Shown one piece after another: positions 8,760-17,569 of a DNA stretch of 64,000 bases (positions are counted from its first letter, which is position 1; the number at the start of each line of letters is the position of its first letter). The DNA comes from Kitasatospora sp. NBC_00374 (GTDB lineage Bacteria > Actinomycetota > Actinomycetes > Streptomycetales > Streptomycetaceae). The stretch spans positions 4,819,001 through 4,883,000 of the forward strand of contig NZ_CP107964.1 in the NCBI RefSeq assembly GCF_041434935.1, read 5' to 3'. The notes under the pieces are model-generated. The model was not told where the DNA came from. It saw only the letters and a list, made by a program, of their open reading frames with translations, and did no database searches. The translations under genes were made by a program, and so were the position numbers.

Positions 8760-10841
8760 TTGCGTCAATCGACGACGGACGGCGATCCGGACGCACCGGT
8801 CAAGGCCGCGCACGCCGCCCTCTACCGGGCCGGCGAGGCGCGCGCCTACGGCGGCGGCCTGCTGCTCGCCGGTGGCCGGGTGCTGACCTGCGCGCACGTG
8901 GTCAACCAGGCCCTCGGCCGGCCCCCGTTCGCCCAGCCGCCGCCCGTCGAGCGGGACGGCGCGGTCGACGGGCTGCTGGTGGCGCTGCCCGGCCTGGCGC
9001 CCGACGGACGCTACCGGGTCGCGGTCGAGCGGTGGCTCCCGGGGCGCGGCGGTGCGGGGGAGGAGGACGTCCGGGAAGGCGACCCGGAGTGGTCGGCCGA
9101 CCTCGCGCTGCTCAGGCTCGTGGACCGGCCCGCGCACCCCGTACCCGGCGCGCCGCTCGGCCGGCACCGCACCGGCCCCTCCGCCTTCGCCTGGTACGGC
9201 AGCGGCAACCCGAGCACCGTGGCCGCCGTGGTGGTGCAGGGGGTCACCGACCGCTGGCTCGTCCTGGACACCCCGGACTCCGCCCAGGGCCTGGTCGAGG
9301 GGTACAGCGGCTCGCCGCTGTGGGACCGCGGCCGGCAGCGGGTGGTCGGACTGGTGGTCAGCCGCCGGGGCAGGCGGGCCTTCGCCATCCCGACCGGCGT
9401 GATCGCCGAACACCTCCCGGGGCTGCTGCCGGCCGGCCGGCCGGGCCACGCGGAGGACGAGCCCCGGCCGTACCCGGCCGGCGACGCCCCGCTGTGGCGC
9501 CGGCTCGTCGAACCGGTCCACCGCTACCTGCCCGACGCCCCCGAGCGCGCGGACGCCGCGCTGGACCTGGCCACCCGGCTGGGCACCCCGCCCCCGGCCG
9601 ACGGCGAGCTGGCGGCGCCGGAGTGGTTCGCGCTGACCGCGCTCTCCGCCCCGCACGGAGTCGCCACCCTCGTCGCGGTGCTGGCCGACCGCGCGCCCAC
9701 CCGGGAGGAGCGGACCGCCCTGCAGGTGCAGGCGGTCTTCCTGGCGCCCGACGAACTGCTGACCGCCCCCGAGCACCGCGAGCTGCTCGCTCTGCTCGCC
9801 GGCCACCCGGCGGCTCCCCACCGGGTCGCCGCCCGCGCGCTGCCGCTGGGGCCCACCCCGGCCCAGGCCGACTGGCCCGAGCTGGTCCGGGTCCTGGAGG
9901 GCTACCGGCCGCGCTTCGGCCAGGTCCCGTACCTGCTCCAGGTGATCGAGTTCGCGGCCCGGGAGGCCGCCGACGAGGGGGCCCGCACCGCCCTGCAGAA
10001 CTGGAACGACGCGGTGGCCGACCGCCTGGACCTGGTGGCCGCGCTGGCCGGGCACCGGACCCGGGCAGCCGAGGCCGAGCGGATCCGCCGGGCCCGCGAG
10101 GAGGCCGAGGCGCCGCTGGTCCAGGTGCAGCTGTGGCGCTCCGGCGGCGCCGACCTGTTCGGCTGCACCCTGCGGGTGCACGGCGCGGACGGCTCCGTGC
10201 TGCACCGCGGCTTCCACGACACCCCGCTCAGCCGGTCGGCGCTGCTGGAGGTGCTCGCCGAGGTGCTCGCCCACGCCACCCGGGAGAGCGAGCCGGGCAC
10301 GGTGCCGAAGGTGGAGTTCTTCGTCCGCAAGGACGACCTCGACCTCGACGTCGACCGGTGGGTCTACCGTCCCGACGACCTGTTCCCCAGCGTGCTCGGC
10401 CAGGACTTCCTGGTGGTGCTGCGCTGCCCCGAACTGCGCCGGCCGGAGTACCGGCCCGAGCTCCGCTACCGCTGGCAGGCCCGGCACACCGGGCGCGTAC
10501 TGCCCCAGGAGGAGCGTGATCCGGCCGTCCAGGAGCGCGGCCGGCCGGCGCCGGTCAGCGGGGTCGCCCTGTGCTGCCCGCCCGCCGGGACGGGCGTCCT
10601 GCGCGCCATCGCGCTGGCCGTCGGCGTCCCCGGCGTGGTGTGGCCGAGGCCGACGGCCGACCGGCGGGCCGGCGCGCTGCTGCGCGAGCTGACCGCCGGG
10701 CTGACGGTCGCCCAGCTGCCGCGGGCGGTCTACGAGGCCCGGATCAGGGCCGGGGAGGGCGGCGTCGGGCAGCACCTCGCGCTGGTCTACGACGGCCCGG
10801 ACGGCATACCGGCCGCGCTGCCGCTCAGCGACCCCCAGTGA
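8760..10841 (+). CDS. Trypsin-like serine protease with VMAP-like C-terminal region
   Basis: 693 residues. Residues about 10-230 form a trypsin-like domain with a complete triad: His46 in LTCAHVV, Asp114 in SADLALLRL and Ser183 in EGYSGSPLWD. There is no signal peptide, so it acts in the cytoplasm. The middle and C-terminal parts (about 240-690) fit the helical middle and alpha/beta C-terminal regions of vWA-MoxR-associated proteins (VMAP), ending in a segment with PRAVYEARIRAGEG. A TTG start at 8760 follows a good GAGAGGGG ribosome site. Probable role: regulated proteolytic effector of the AAA+/vWA module. Boundaries of the VMAP parts are uncertain. Confidence 0.82.
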   Translation: MRQSTTDGDPDAPVKAAHAALYRAGEARAYGGGLLLAGGRVLTCAHVVNQALGRPPFAQPPPVERDGAVDGLLVALPGLAPDGRYRVAVERWLPGRGGAGEEDVREGDPEWSADLALLRLVDRPAHPVPGAPLGRHRTGPSAFAWYGSGNPSTVAAVVVQGVTDRWLVLDTPDSAQGLVEGYSGSPLWDRGRQRVVGLVVSRRGRRAFAIPTGVIAEHLPGLLPAGRPGHAEDEPRPYPAGDAPLWRRLVEPVHRYLPDAPERADAALDLATRLGTPPPADGELAAPEWFALTALSAPHGVATLVAVLADRAPTREERTALQVQAVFLAPDELLTAPEHRELLALLAGHPAAPHRVAARALPLGPTPAQADWPELVRVLEGYRPRFGQVPYLLQVIEFAAREAADEGARTALQNWNDAVADRLDLVAALAGHRTRAAEAERIRRAREEAEAPLVQVQLWRSGGADLFGCTLRVHGADGSVLHRGFHDTPLSRSALLEVLAEVLAHATRESEPGTVPKVEFFVRKDDLDLDVDRWVYRPDDLFPSVLGQDFLVVLRCPELRRPEYRPELRYRWQARHTGRVLPQEERDPAVQERGRPAPVSGVALCCPPAGTGVLRAIALAVGVPGVVWPRPTADRRAGALLRELTAGLTVAQLPRAVYEARIRAGEGGVGQHLALVYDGPDGIPAALPLSDPQ

Positions 10842-10905
10842 GCCGTCCGGCGAACCACGCGGCGAACCGCCCGGTGACGGCCGATCAGAGAGAGGGACAC
10901 GCACC

Positions 10906-11865
10906 ATGACTGCCGATCCGAACGGCTGGCGGCTGTACCGCGGGGACCGGGTCCCCCGCCCGCGCGAGCTGCCGCCGCCCCCGCCCTGGCGGCGGTTCCC
11001 GGCCGACGGCGCCGAACGGCACGCGAGCAGGTACCACATCACCGAGGCCGAGGCGGACGTCGTCAACGCCGCACTCCACCTGCGCCGCCCGCTGCTCGTC
11101 ACCGGCCCGCCCGGCACCGGCAAGTCGTCCCTCGCCCACGCGATCGCCCACGAGCTGGGGCTCGGGGCCCCGCTGCGCTGGGACGTCAACAGCCGGACCC
11201 AGCTGACCGACGGCCTGTACCGCTACGACGCGGTCGGCCGGCTGCGCGACGCCGGGCGCGCCGGCGAGGACAGCCAGGACCTCGGCAGCTACCTGCGGCT
11301 CGGCCCGCTCGGCACGGCCCTGGCCACCGGCGCGCCGGGCCGCCCGCGGGTGCTGCTGGTGGACGAGCTGGACAAGGGCGACGTCGACCTGCCCAACGAC
11401 CTGCTGGTGGTCTTCGAGGAAGGCGAGTTCGTGATCCCCGAACTGGCCCGGCTCGGCACCGGCCAGGCCGAGGTGCCGGTCATGGTCGAGGGCGGCCGGG
11501 AACGGCACACCGTGCGGCACGGCCGGGTCGCCTGCCGCGAGTTCCCGGTCGTGGTGCTCACCAGCAACGGCGAGCGCGACTTCCCGCCGGCGTTCCTGCG
11601 CCGGTGCGTCCGGCTGGACCTCCGACCGCCGACCGGGCCGCAGCTGCGGGAGATCGTCGCCGCCCACCTGGGCGCCGAAGGCCTGGCGGCCGCCGAGGAC
11701 CTGATCGCCGCGTTCCTGGAACGACGGGACACCGGCCAGGCGGTCCTGGCCACCGACCAGCTGCTGAACGCCGTGCACCTGCGGATCAACGGGGTCGACC
11801 TGGAACGCGACCACCTGGTGGCCGCGGTGCTGCGCTCGCTGGACGACGCCGGGCCCGCGCAGTGA
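10906..11865 (+). CDS. MoxR-type AAA+ ATPase
   Basis: 319 residues. The Walker A is GPPGTGKS at 67-74, the Walker B VLLVDELD has Asp153-Glu154, sensor 1 is VVLTSNGERDFPPAF, and an arginine pair lies in FLRRCVRL. This is the MoxR/BchI branch of AAA+ proteins, which remodel partner proteins together with vWA-domain proteins. The stop overlaps the GTG start of the next gene (vWA-like protein) by four bases, which indicates translational coupling and a joint complex. Residues 1-55 form a proline-rich lead-in not needed for the AAA core. Confidence 0.88.
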   Translation: MTADPNGWRLYRGDRVPRPRELPPPPPWRRFPADGAERHASRYHITEAEADVVNAALHLRRPLLVTGPPGTGKSSLAHAIAHELGLGAPLRWDVNSRTQLTDGLYRYDAVGRLRDAGRAGEDSQDLGSYLRLGPLGTALATGAPGRPRVLLVDELDKGDVDLPNDLLVVFEEGEFVIPELARLGTGQAEVPVMVEGGRERHTVRHGRVACREFPVVVLTSNGERDFPPAFLRRCVRLDLRPPTGPQLREIVAAHLGAEGLAAAEDLIAAFLERRDTGQAVLATDQLLNAVHLRINGVDLERDHLVAAVLRSLDDAGPAQ

Positions 11866-14603
11866 CCGAACCGTCCCCGGTCGAGCGCCTGTACGCGGTG
11901 CTGGCGGCGGCCGGGATCACCCTCACCGCCGCCGAGCTCGCCGAAGTGCTGTGGCTGGCCGCCCGGGTGGCCCCGGCCGCGGTCGCCCCCGGGCCGGCGG
12001 CGGCCGCGCCGCCCGCTCGGCCCGGACCGCCCGCTCCGCCCGGTCCGGACGGCGCCGTCCACGGCGACATCCTGCCGCCGCCCCCTGGCGCCGACGTGTA
12101 CGCGGCGGCGGGCCCGGCCGTGGACGGCGCCGCCGCGCTGCCCGTCCTGCTGCGGGCCGACCGGGCGCTGCCGGCGCAGCGCCGGCTCACCCGCGCCCTG
12201 CGACCGCTGCGGCGCCCGGTGCCCTCGTCCCGCGAGCGGGAACTCGACGAGAACGCGACCGCCGACCTGGTGGCCGACACCGGCGTGCTCGACCTCGCGC
12301 TGCGCCCACGCCGCGAACGCTGGCTGGACGTCGCCCTGGTGGTCGACGACGGCCTGTCCATGCAGGTCTGGCGCGAACTCTCCCGGGAGCTGGGCGCGTT
12401 GCTGCAGAGCGCCGGGATCTTCCGCCGGGTCAGGAGCTACGGTCTGGACACCCGGCACCCGGACGGCCCGTACCTGTCCCACCGCCCGTTCGCGGCCCCG
12501 GGGACGCCGCTGCCGCCCCGCGCGGTGTGCCCCGCCGACGGCCGCGGTGTGGTCCTGGTGCTCTCGGACGCGGTGGGCGCCGGCTGGCGGGAAGGCCGGA
12601 TCGAACCGCTGCTGGCGGCCTGGGCCCGTACCTGCCCCACCGCCGTCCTGCAGCCACTGCCCCCGCGGCTGTGGCCCGGCACCGGCCTGCGGACCGAGAC
12701 CAAGCTGCTGACCGGCGCCCGGGCCGGCTGCCCCAACACCGGCTGGCGGGTCGCCGACCCGGTGCTGCCGCCGGACCTCGCGCCGTTCGGCGGCCTGCCG
12801 GTGCCGGTCCTGGAGTTCGGCCCGGCGGCCGTGGCGTCCTGGGCCGCCCTGGTCGCCGGCACAGGCGCGATCACCGTCCAGGTCGCCGAGGTCGACGGCG
12901 CCGGCCGGCCGGCCGCCGACGTACCCCGGCCCGCCCCGGGGGCGGAGCAGGCACCGGACATGCGGTCCAGGCTCGCGCTGTTCCACGCCGCCGCCTCGCC
13001 CGAGGCCTTCCGGCTGGCCGGTCACCTGGCCGCCGTCCGCCCGCTGACGCTGCCGGTGATGCGCCTGGTGCAGCGGGCGGTCCTGGGCGGGCGGAGCAGC
13101 CCGGCCCACCTCGCCGAAGTACTGCTCGGCGGCCTGCTGCGCCGCACACCCGCGGACGGCGCGCCCGCCGATGCGACGTTTACCGGCGGCGCGCCCGCCG
13201 ACCGGCCGGCCGGTGACGCCGCAGGCCGGCCGGTCCGCTACGACTTCCGCCCGGGGCTGCGAGAGCTGCTGCTGGAGTCGCTGCCCAGCCGGGAGGTGCT
13301 GGGCACCGCCGCACTCGTCACGGACCTGCTGCGGCGCGGGACGGCCGGCGGCCGGTACCTGCCGGCCCTGCAGGCCGGCACCGGGGGCAGCGCCGCGCTG
13401 CCCCCGGGTGCCCGGGCCTTCGCGGGCACGGACACCGCGCTGCTCGGCCACTTCGCGCCCGGCCGGGCGGCCACCGACGGCGGGCCGGTCACGGACGTGC
13501 CGTTCGGGGCCCTGGCGGAGCGGGACGGGGCGCTCGCCGCCCTGGTCCGCGAACAGCGCTGGCCCGAGGCCGTCGAGCTCGGCGAGCAGGTCCTGGAACG
13601 GGTGCTGGCCGAGTCCGGCCCGGACCACCCGGCGGTGCTGGGCGGGCGGTTCGACCTGGCGGAGTGGATCGGGGCCGCGGGTGCCCCGCAGACCGCGCTG
13701 CGCCTGTGCCGCGACCTGCTCGCGGACCTGCTCGCCCGGCTGGGGCCCGACCACGGCCGGGTGGACGCGCTGCGCGCCCGGATCGGGCACTGGAGCGGCT
13801 GGTCGGGCGACTGGGCCGCGGCCGTGGCCGCCTACCGTGACCTGCTGCCCGAGCAGGAGCGGCGGCTCGGCACCGACCACCCCGACGCACTCTTCAGCCG
13901 GCACCAGACGGCCTTCTGGACGGCCTTCGGCGGCGACACGGCCGCGGCCCTCCCGCTCTACCGCGACCTGCTGCCCCGGCAGATCCGGGTCCTGGGCCCG
14001 GAGGACCGCGAAACGCTGCGCACCCGGGCCAACATCGCGTCCATGACCGGACTGAGCGGACGGTCGGCCGAGGCACTGGACCTGTGGCGGGCACTGCTGC
14101 CGGACCTCCGGCGCACACTCGGCCCGGGTGACCAGCTCACCCTGGTCGCCGAGGCCGAGATCGGTCACTGGACCGGGGTGAACGGCGACCCGGCCGCCGC
14201 GCTGCGCATGATCACACCGCTGCTGCCGCGGCTGGCCGAAGCGCTCGGCCCGCACCACCCGACGCCGTACGGCTTCCGGCGCCGGGCGGCCCAGTGGACG
14301 GGCGAGACGGGGGACGCGGCGGGCGCGGCGGCGCTGCTGCGCGACCTGCTCGCCGACGCCGGCCGCTGGCTGACCCCGGAGCACCCGGAGATCCTGGTCG
14401 GCCGCGCCGCCCACGCCTACTGGACGGCGTGCGCGGGCGGGGCGGCCGAGGGCCTGCGCAGGCTGCGCGACCTGCTCCCGGAGCTGGACGGGATCCTCGG
14501 TCCGGACCACCCGGACACCCGCTGGGCCCGGGAGGCCGTCAGCCGGTTGGCGCAGGAGGAGCACGAGCGGGCCGGCGGCGCGCACGCTTCGCCGAACGAG
14601 TGA
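11862..14603 (+). CDS. SAV_2336-type protein: vWA-like region plus C-terminal TPRs
   Basis: 913 residues. An N-terminal helix-rich segment and a long Pro/Ala linker (about 40-85) precede a vWA-like alpha/beta region. That region contains WLDVALVVDDGLSMQVWREL, a MIDAS-like D-x-x-x-S pattern, near residue 150. From about residue 550 to the end are TPR-like units of about 42 residues, each with an L-G-P-D-H-P type turn. SAV_2336 N-terminal-related proteins are known partners of MoxR ATPases and TIR/NB-ARC genes in Streptomyces. The start overlaps the MoxR gene. It probably scaffolds or senses for the ATPase. The vWA call is moderate. Confidence 0.75.
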   Translation: MTEPSPVERLYAVLAAAGITLTAAELAEVLWLAARVAPAAVAPGPAAAAPPARPGPPAPPGPDGAVHGDILPPPPGADVYAAAGPAVDGAAALPVLLRADRALPAQRRLTRALRPLRRPVPSSRERELDENATADLVADTGVLDLALRPRRERWLDVALVVDDGLSMQVWRELSRELGALLQSAGIFRRVRSYGLDTRHPDGPYLSHRPFAAPGTPLPPRAVCPADGRGVVLVLSDAVGAGWREGRIEPLLAAWARTCPTAVLQPLPPRLWPGTGLRTETKLLTGARAGCPNTGWRVADPVLPPDLAPFGGLPVPVLEFGPAAVASWAALVAGTGAITVQVAEVDGAGRPAADVPRPAPGAEQAPDMRSRLALFHAAASPEAFRLAGHLAAVRPLTLPVMRLVQRAVLGGRSSPAHLAEVLLGGLLRRTPADGAPADATFTGGAPADRPAGDAAGRPVRYDFRPGLRELLLESLPSREVLGTAALVTDLLRRGTAGGRYLPALQAGTGGSAALPPGARAFAGTDTALLGHFAPGRAATDGGPVTDVPFGALAERDGALAALVREQRWPEAVELGEQVLERVLAESGPDHPAVLGGRFDLAEWIGAAGAPQTALRLCRDLLADLLARLGPDHGRVDALRARIGHWSGWSGDWAAAVAAYRDLLPEQERRLGTDHPDALFSRHQTAFWTAFGGDTAAALPLYRDLLPRQIRVLGPEDRETLRTRANIASMTGLSGRSAEALDLWRALLPDLRRTLGPGDQLTLVAEAEIGHWTGVNGDPAAALRMITPLLPRLAEALGPHHPTPYGFRRRAAQWTGETGDAAGAAALLRDLLADAGRWLTPEHPEILVGRAAHAYWTACAGGAAEGLRRLRDLLPELDGILGPDHPDTRWAREAVSRLAQEEHERAGGAHASPNE

Positions 14604-14795
14604 ATCCCCCCGACCGCGCCGCCGAGCACAAGTGCACTTGGGACGACCAGACGACTTCCGGCGGCCGCCCGCGCCCCGCTCCCGCCGTAGGTGATGCGGG
14701 CACTTCGTGCCGCTTCGGGGCATAACATTTGGCCAGGCGTCGTACCACAGTGGCAGTCGCGACAGGCGGCCCTCACCACCGCGGCGATCCGATGC

Positions 14796-14825
14796 CTGAA
14801 GAACAGCCCGAGATCTGAAGAACAG
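14796..14825 (+). repeat. 11-bp direct repeat in fxsA leader
   Basis: CTGAAGAACAG occurs exactly at 14796-14806 and 14815-14825 (19-bp spacing), 54 bp or more before the fxsA ATG. The 275-bp gap 14604-14878 is less GC-rich than the flanks and contains no gene. The repeat may bind a regulator. Confidence 0.45.
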
Positions 14826-14878
14826 TCAGACAACGGCCCATGTATCGCCCATGTCCACGGAAGAAGGGCAGCACTGCC

Positions 14879-15064
14879 ATGACTACTGCACTTGCCAACG
14901 AGCCCGTAGAGTATTTGACTGACGGTCAGATCGGTGAAGGAAGAGTGTCGCTCGCCGAACTCGCCGCACTGGGAGCCGACGAGCTCGTCGCGCAGCTTCG
15001 GCGCGCACTGCCGGGCGCCGTGACCAACCACGTGTCGGTCGCGGCTTTCCAGTCGTCCATCTGA
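14879..15064 (+). CDS. fxsA: FxSxx-COOH cyclophane RiPP precursor FxsA
   Basis: A 61-residue precursor. The last five residues are F57-Q58-S59-S60-I61, an exact match to the FxSxx-COOH signature. The leader contains a helical acidic stretch (SLAELAALGADELVAQLRRA), a plausible docking element for the maturase. Family knowledge: FxsB-type radical SAM enzymes join the Phe ring to the Ser beta-carbon of F-x-S, giving a three-residue cyclophane. The ATG at 14879 follows GGAAGAAGGG at a slightly long distance; an upstream in-frame ATG at 14840 is less likely. Codon use at the 5' end (GTA, TTG, ACT) is less GC-biased than in neighbours. It lies 58 bp before fxsB. Confidence 0.92.
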   Translation: MTTALANEPVEYLTDGQIGEGRVSLAELAALGADELVAQLRRALPGAVTNHVSVAAFQSSI

Positions 15065-15122
15065 GGTTGCGCTGAATCGGTTCCCCGCGTTGCCACACAC
15101 CCTTTGACGGCGGTTCACCTTC

Positions 15123-17519
15123 ATGACGCACCATCCGGTCCCCTTCAGGCAGTTCGTGCTGAAGGTGCACAGTCGCTGTGACCTGGCCTGTGACCACTGC
15201 TATGTCTACGAACACGCAGACACCAGCTGGCGCGGGCGTCCGCGGGCCGCGAGCGACGAGGTGCTGGCCGGGACTGCGGAGCGGATCGCGGAACACGTGG
15301 CCGCTCACCGGCTGAGAGCGGTCCATGTGGTGCTGCACGGCGGGGAACCGCTGCTCGCCGGTCCGGTGCGGCTGCGTCGGGCCGCCGAGCTGCTGCGCGC
15401 GGCCCTGCCCGAGGACTGCGCACTGGATCTGCGGATCCACACCAACGGCGTACTGCTCAGCCGGGAGTTCTGCGAGCTCTTCGACGAGCTGGACGTCAAG
15501 GTCGGCATCTCGCTCGACGGCGACAGGGTCGCCAACGACCGGCACCGGCGCTTCGCCGACGGCCGCAGCAGCCACGCCAAGGTGCTCGCCGCAGTGGAGC
15601 TGCTGCGCCTGCCGGAGTTCCGCCACCTGTACGCCGGACTGCTGTGCACGATCGACGTCGAGAACGACCCCCTGGCGGTGTACGAGGCGCTGGTGGCCCT
15701 CGACCCGCCGCGGATCGACTTCCTCCTGCCCCACGCCACCTGGGACGTCCCGCCGAAGCGCCCGGACGGCGCCGGGCCGACGCCCTACGCCGACTGGCTG
15801 CTGGCCGTCCACGACCGCTGGACCGAGCAGGGCCGCCCGGTGCCGGTCCGCGGCTTCGAGTCGATCCACCGCACCCTGCGCGGCCGCTCCAGCCTCACCG
15901 AGTCCCTCGGCCTCGATCCGGCGGACCTCGTGGTGATCGAGACGGACGGCAGCCTCGAACAGGCCGACAGCCTCAAGACGGCCTACGACGGCGCACCCGC
16001 GACCGGGTTCGACGTCTTCGCGCACACCCTGGACGAAGTCGCCCTGCACCCGGGCATGATGGAGCGCCAGTCGGGCCTGGCCGGGCTCAGCGCCCAGTGC
16101 CGCGCCTGCCCGGTGGTGCGCTCCTGCGGTGGCGGCCTCTACGCGCACCGCTACCGCAGCGGTGGCGGCTTCGACAATCCGTCGGTCTTCTGCGGAGATC
16201 TGATGAAACTGATCACCACCGTCCGGGACAGCGCCGCGACGCCCGCCCGGGAGGCCGCTCCCCCCGCGGTGCTGACCGAGGAGCAACTGCTCGAACTGGC
16301 CTCCGGCCACGGCGGCGGGCAGACCGTCCGAACCCTCGCCGCCGCGCAGCTGGGCCTGACCAGACGGCTGCTGGCCGCCGTCGCCGCCGGCCCCTCGCAG
16401 GCCTGGGGCGTCCTCGCCGAGCTGGACGGCCGTGCGCCCGGCGCACTCGACGCGGTGCTCACGCATCCGTACGCCCGCTCCTGGGCCGTGCGCTGCCTGC
16501 AGGGTGAGCCCGGCGCCGACCTCGGCGGCCTCGCCGAGCTGGCCGCGGCCGCCGCGGTACGGGCCGGCCTGCCGGTGGAGCTCGTCCTGCCGGTCCGCGG
16601 CGGCGCCGTCCACCTGCCCACTCTCGGACGGGTGCTGACCGGCGGCAGCGGCGAGGCCCGGCTGACCGTCACCGCCGACGGGTTCACCGTCGCGGGCGTC
16701 CGCGTCCGCGGGGACGCCCCGGCCGACGGACGCTGGCAGCCGGTCCGCCGGATCGGCCTGCCGGGCTGGACGGTCACCCTGGAGGACACCGACCCGCAGC
16801 GCGACAGCCACCAGTGGCCGGCCGCCGACCGGCTGACCGACCCGGAGCTGACCGCCTGGACGGCGGACCTGCGGGCCGCCTGGGCCCTGCTCGGCCGGGA
16901 GCTGCCCGGCCACGTCCCCGGGATCACCGCGGGCCTGTCCACCGTCACCCCGCTGCGCCCCGGCCCGGCCGGCCGGGACATCAGCGCGGCCGCGCGGCAG
17001 GCCTTCGGCGCCGTCGGCATCGCCCGCCCGGCCGACCCGGCGATCCTCGCGCTGCTGATCGCGCACGAGTTCCAGCACGTCAAGCTGGGTGCGGTCCTGG
17101 ACTTCCACGACCTGTACGACCCGGCCGACGACCGGCTCTACTACGCGCCCTGGCGGCCCGACCCGCGCCCGCTGGAGGGGCTGCTGCAGGGCACGTACGC
17201 GCACCTGGCGGTGACCGAGTTCTGGGGCGCCCGGGCCCGGACGTACGACGGGGCGGGCGGTGCGGCGGGCACCCGGGCGCGGCTGCAGCTGGCGACCTGG
17301 CGCGCGCACACCGCCGAGGCCGTGCGGACGCTGATCGGCTCCGGCTCGCTCACCGACGGCGGCCTGCGGTTCGCCCTCGGCATGCGGGCGGCCCTCACGC
17401 CGTGGCTGGACGTCCCGGTGGGCGCCGACGCCGAGGCGGGGGCCCGGCACGCGGCGGCGGAGAACCTGGCGCGGTGGCGGGCGCGCAGCCCGGAGGCAGT
17501 GGTGGCCACCGGCCACTGA
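15123..17519 (+). CDS. fxsB: FxsB radical SAM/SPASM maturase fused to HExxH domain
   Basis: 798 residues. The radical SAM cluster motif C19-x3-C23-x2-C26 lies in HSRCDLACDHCYVYEH, followed by the barrel. A SPASM-type cysteine set is seen in CRACPVVRSCGGG and a later VFCGDL (about 325-362). The C-terminal half, absent from minimal FxsB proteins, contains H648-E-F-Q-H652 in LIAHEFQHVKLGAVLDF. Fused radical SAM/HExxH proteins are reported to form cyclophanes and to hydroxylate beta-carbons with 2-oxoglutarate. The substrate is the adjacent FxsA. No RRE domain is recognisable by eye. Confidence 0.93.
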   Translation: MTHHPVPFRQFVLKVHSRCDLACDHCYVYEHADTSWRGRPRAASDEVLAGTAERIAEHVAAHRLRAVHVVLHGGEPLLAGPVRLRRAAELLRAALPEDCALDLRIHTNGVLLSREFCELFDELDVKVGISLDGDRVANDRHRRFADGRSSHAKVLAAVELLRLPEFRHLYAGLLCTIDVENDPLAVYEALVALDPPRIDFLLPHATWDVPPKRPDGAGPTPYADWLLAVHDRWTEQGRPVPVRGFESIHRTLRGRSSLTESLGLDPADLVVIETDGSLEQADSLKTAYDGAPATGFDVFAHTLDEVALHPGMMERQSGLAGLSAQCRACPVVRSCGGGLYAHRYRSGGGFDNPSVFCGDLMKLITTVRDSAATPAREAAPPAVLTEEQLLELASGHGGGQTVRTLAAAQLGLTRRLLAAVAAGPSQAWGVLAELDGRAPGALDAVLTHPYARSWAVRCLQGEPGADLGGLAELAAAAAVRAGLPVELVLPVRGGAVHLPTLGRVLTGGSGEARLTVTADGFTVAGVRVRGDAPADGRWQPVRRIGLPGWTVTLEDTDPQRDSHQWPAADRLTDPELTAWTADLRAAWALLGRELPGHVPGITAGLSTVTPLRPGPAGRDISAAARQAFGAVGIARPADPAILALLIAHEFQHVKLGAVLDFHDLYDPADDRLYYAPWRPDPRPLEGLLQGTYAHLAVTEFWGARARTYDGAGGAAGTRARLQLATWRAHTAEAVRTLIGSGSLTDGGLRFALGMRAALTPWLDVPVGADAEAGARHAAAENLARWRARSPEAVVATGH

Positions 17520-17569
17520 GCGGTGGATGTCCCGAGTCCGGCCGCGGCGCCGGGCGGCTACTGGAGGCC

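Noticed and set aside
8160..14723. Long minus-strand open frames opposite the protease, MoxR and vWA genes
   Set aside because: The + strand frames carry intact catalytic motifs; the antisense products do not.
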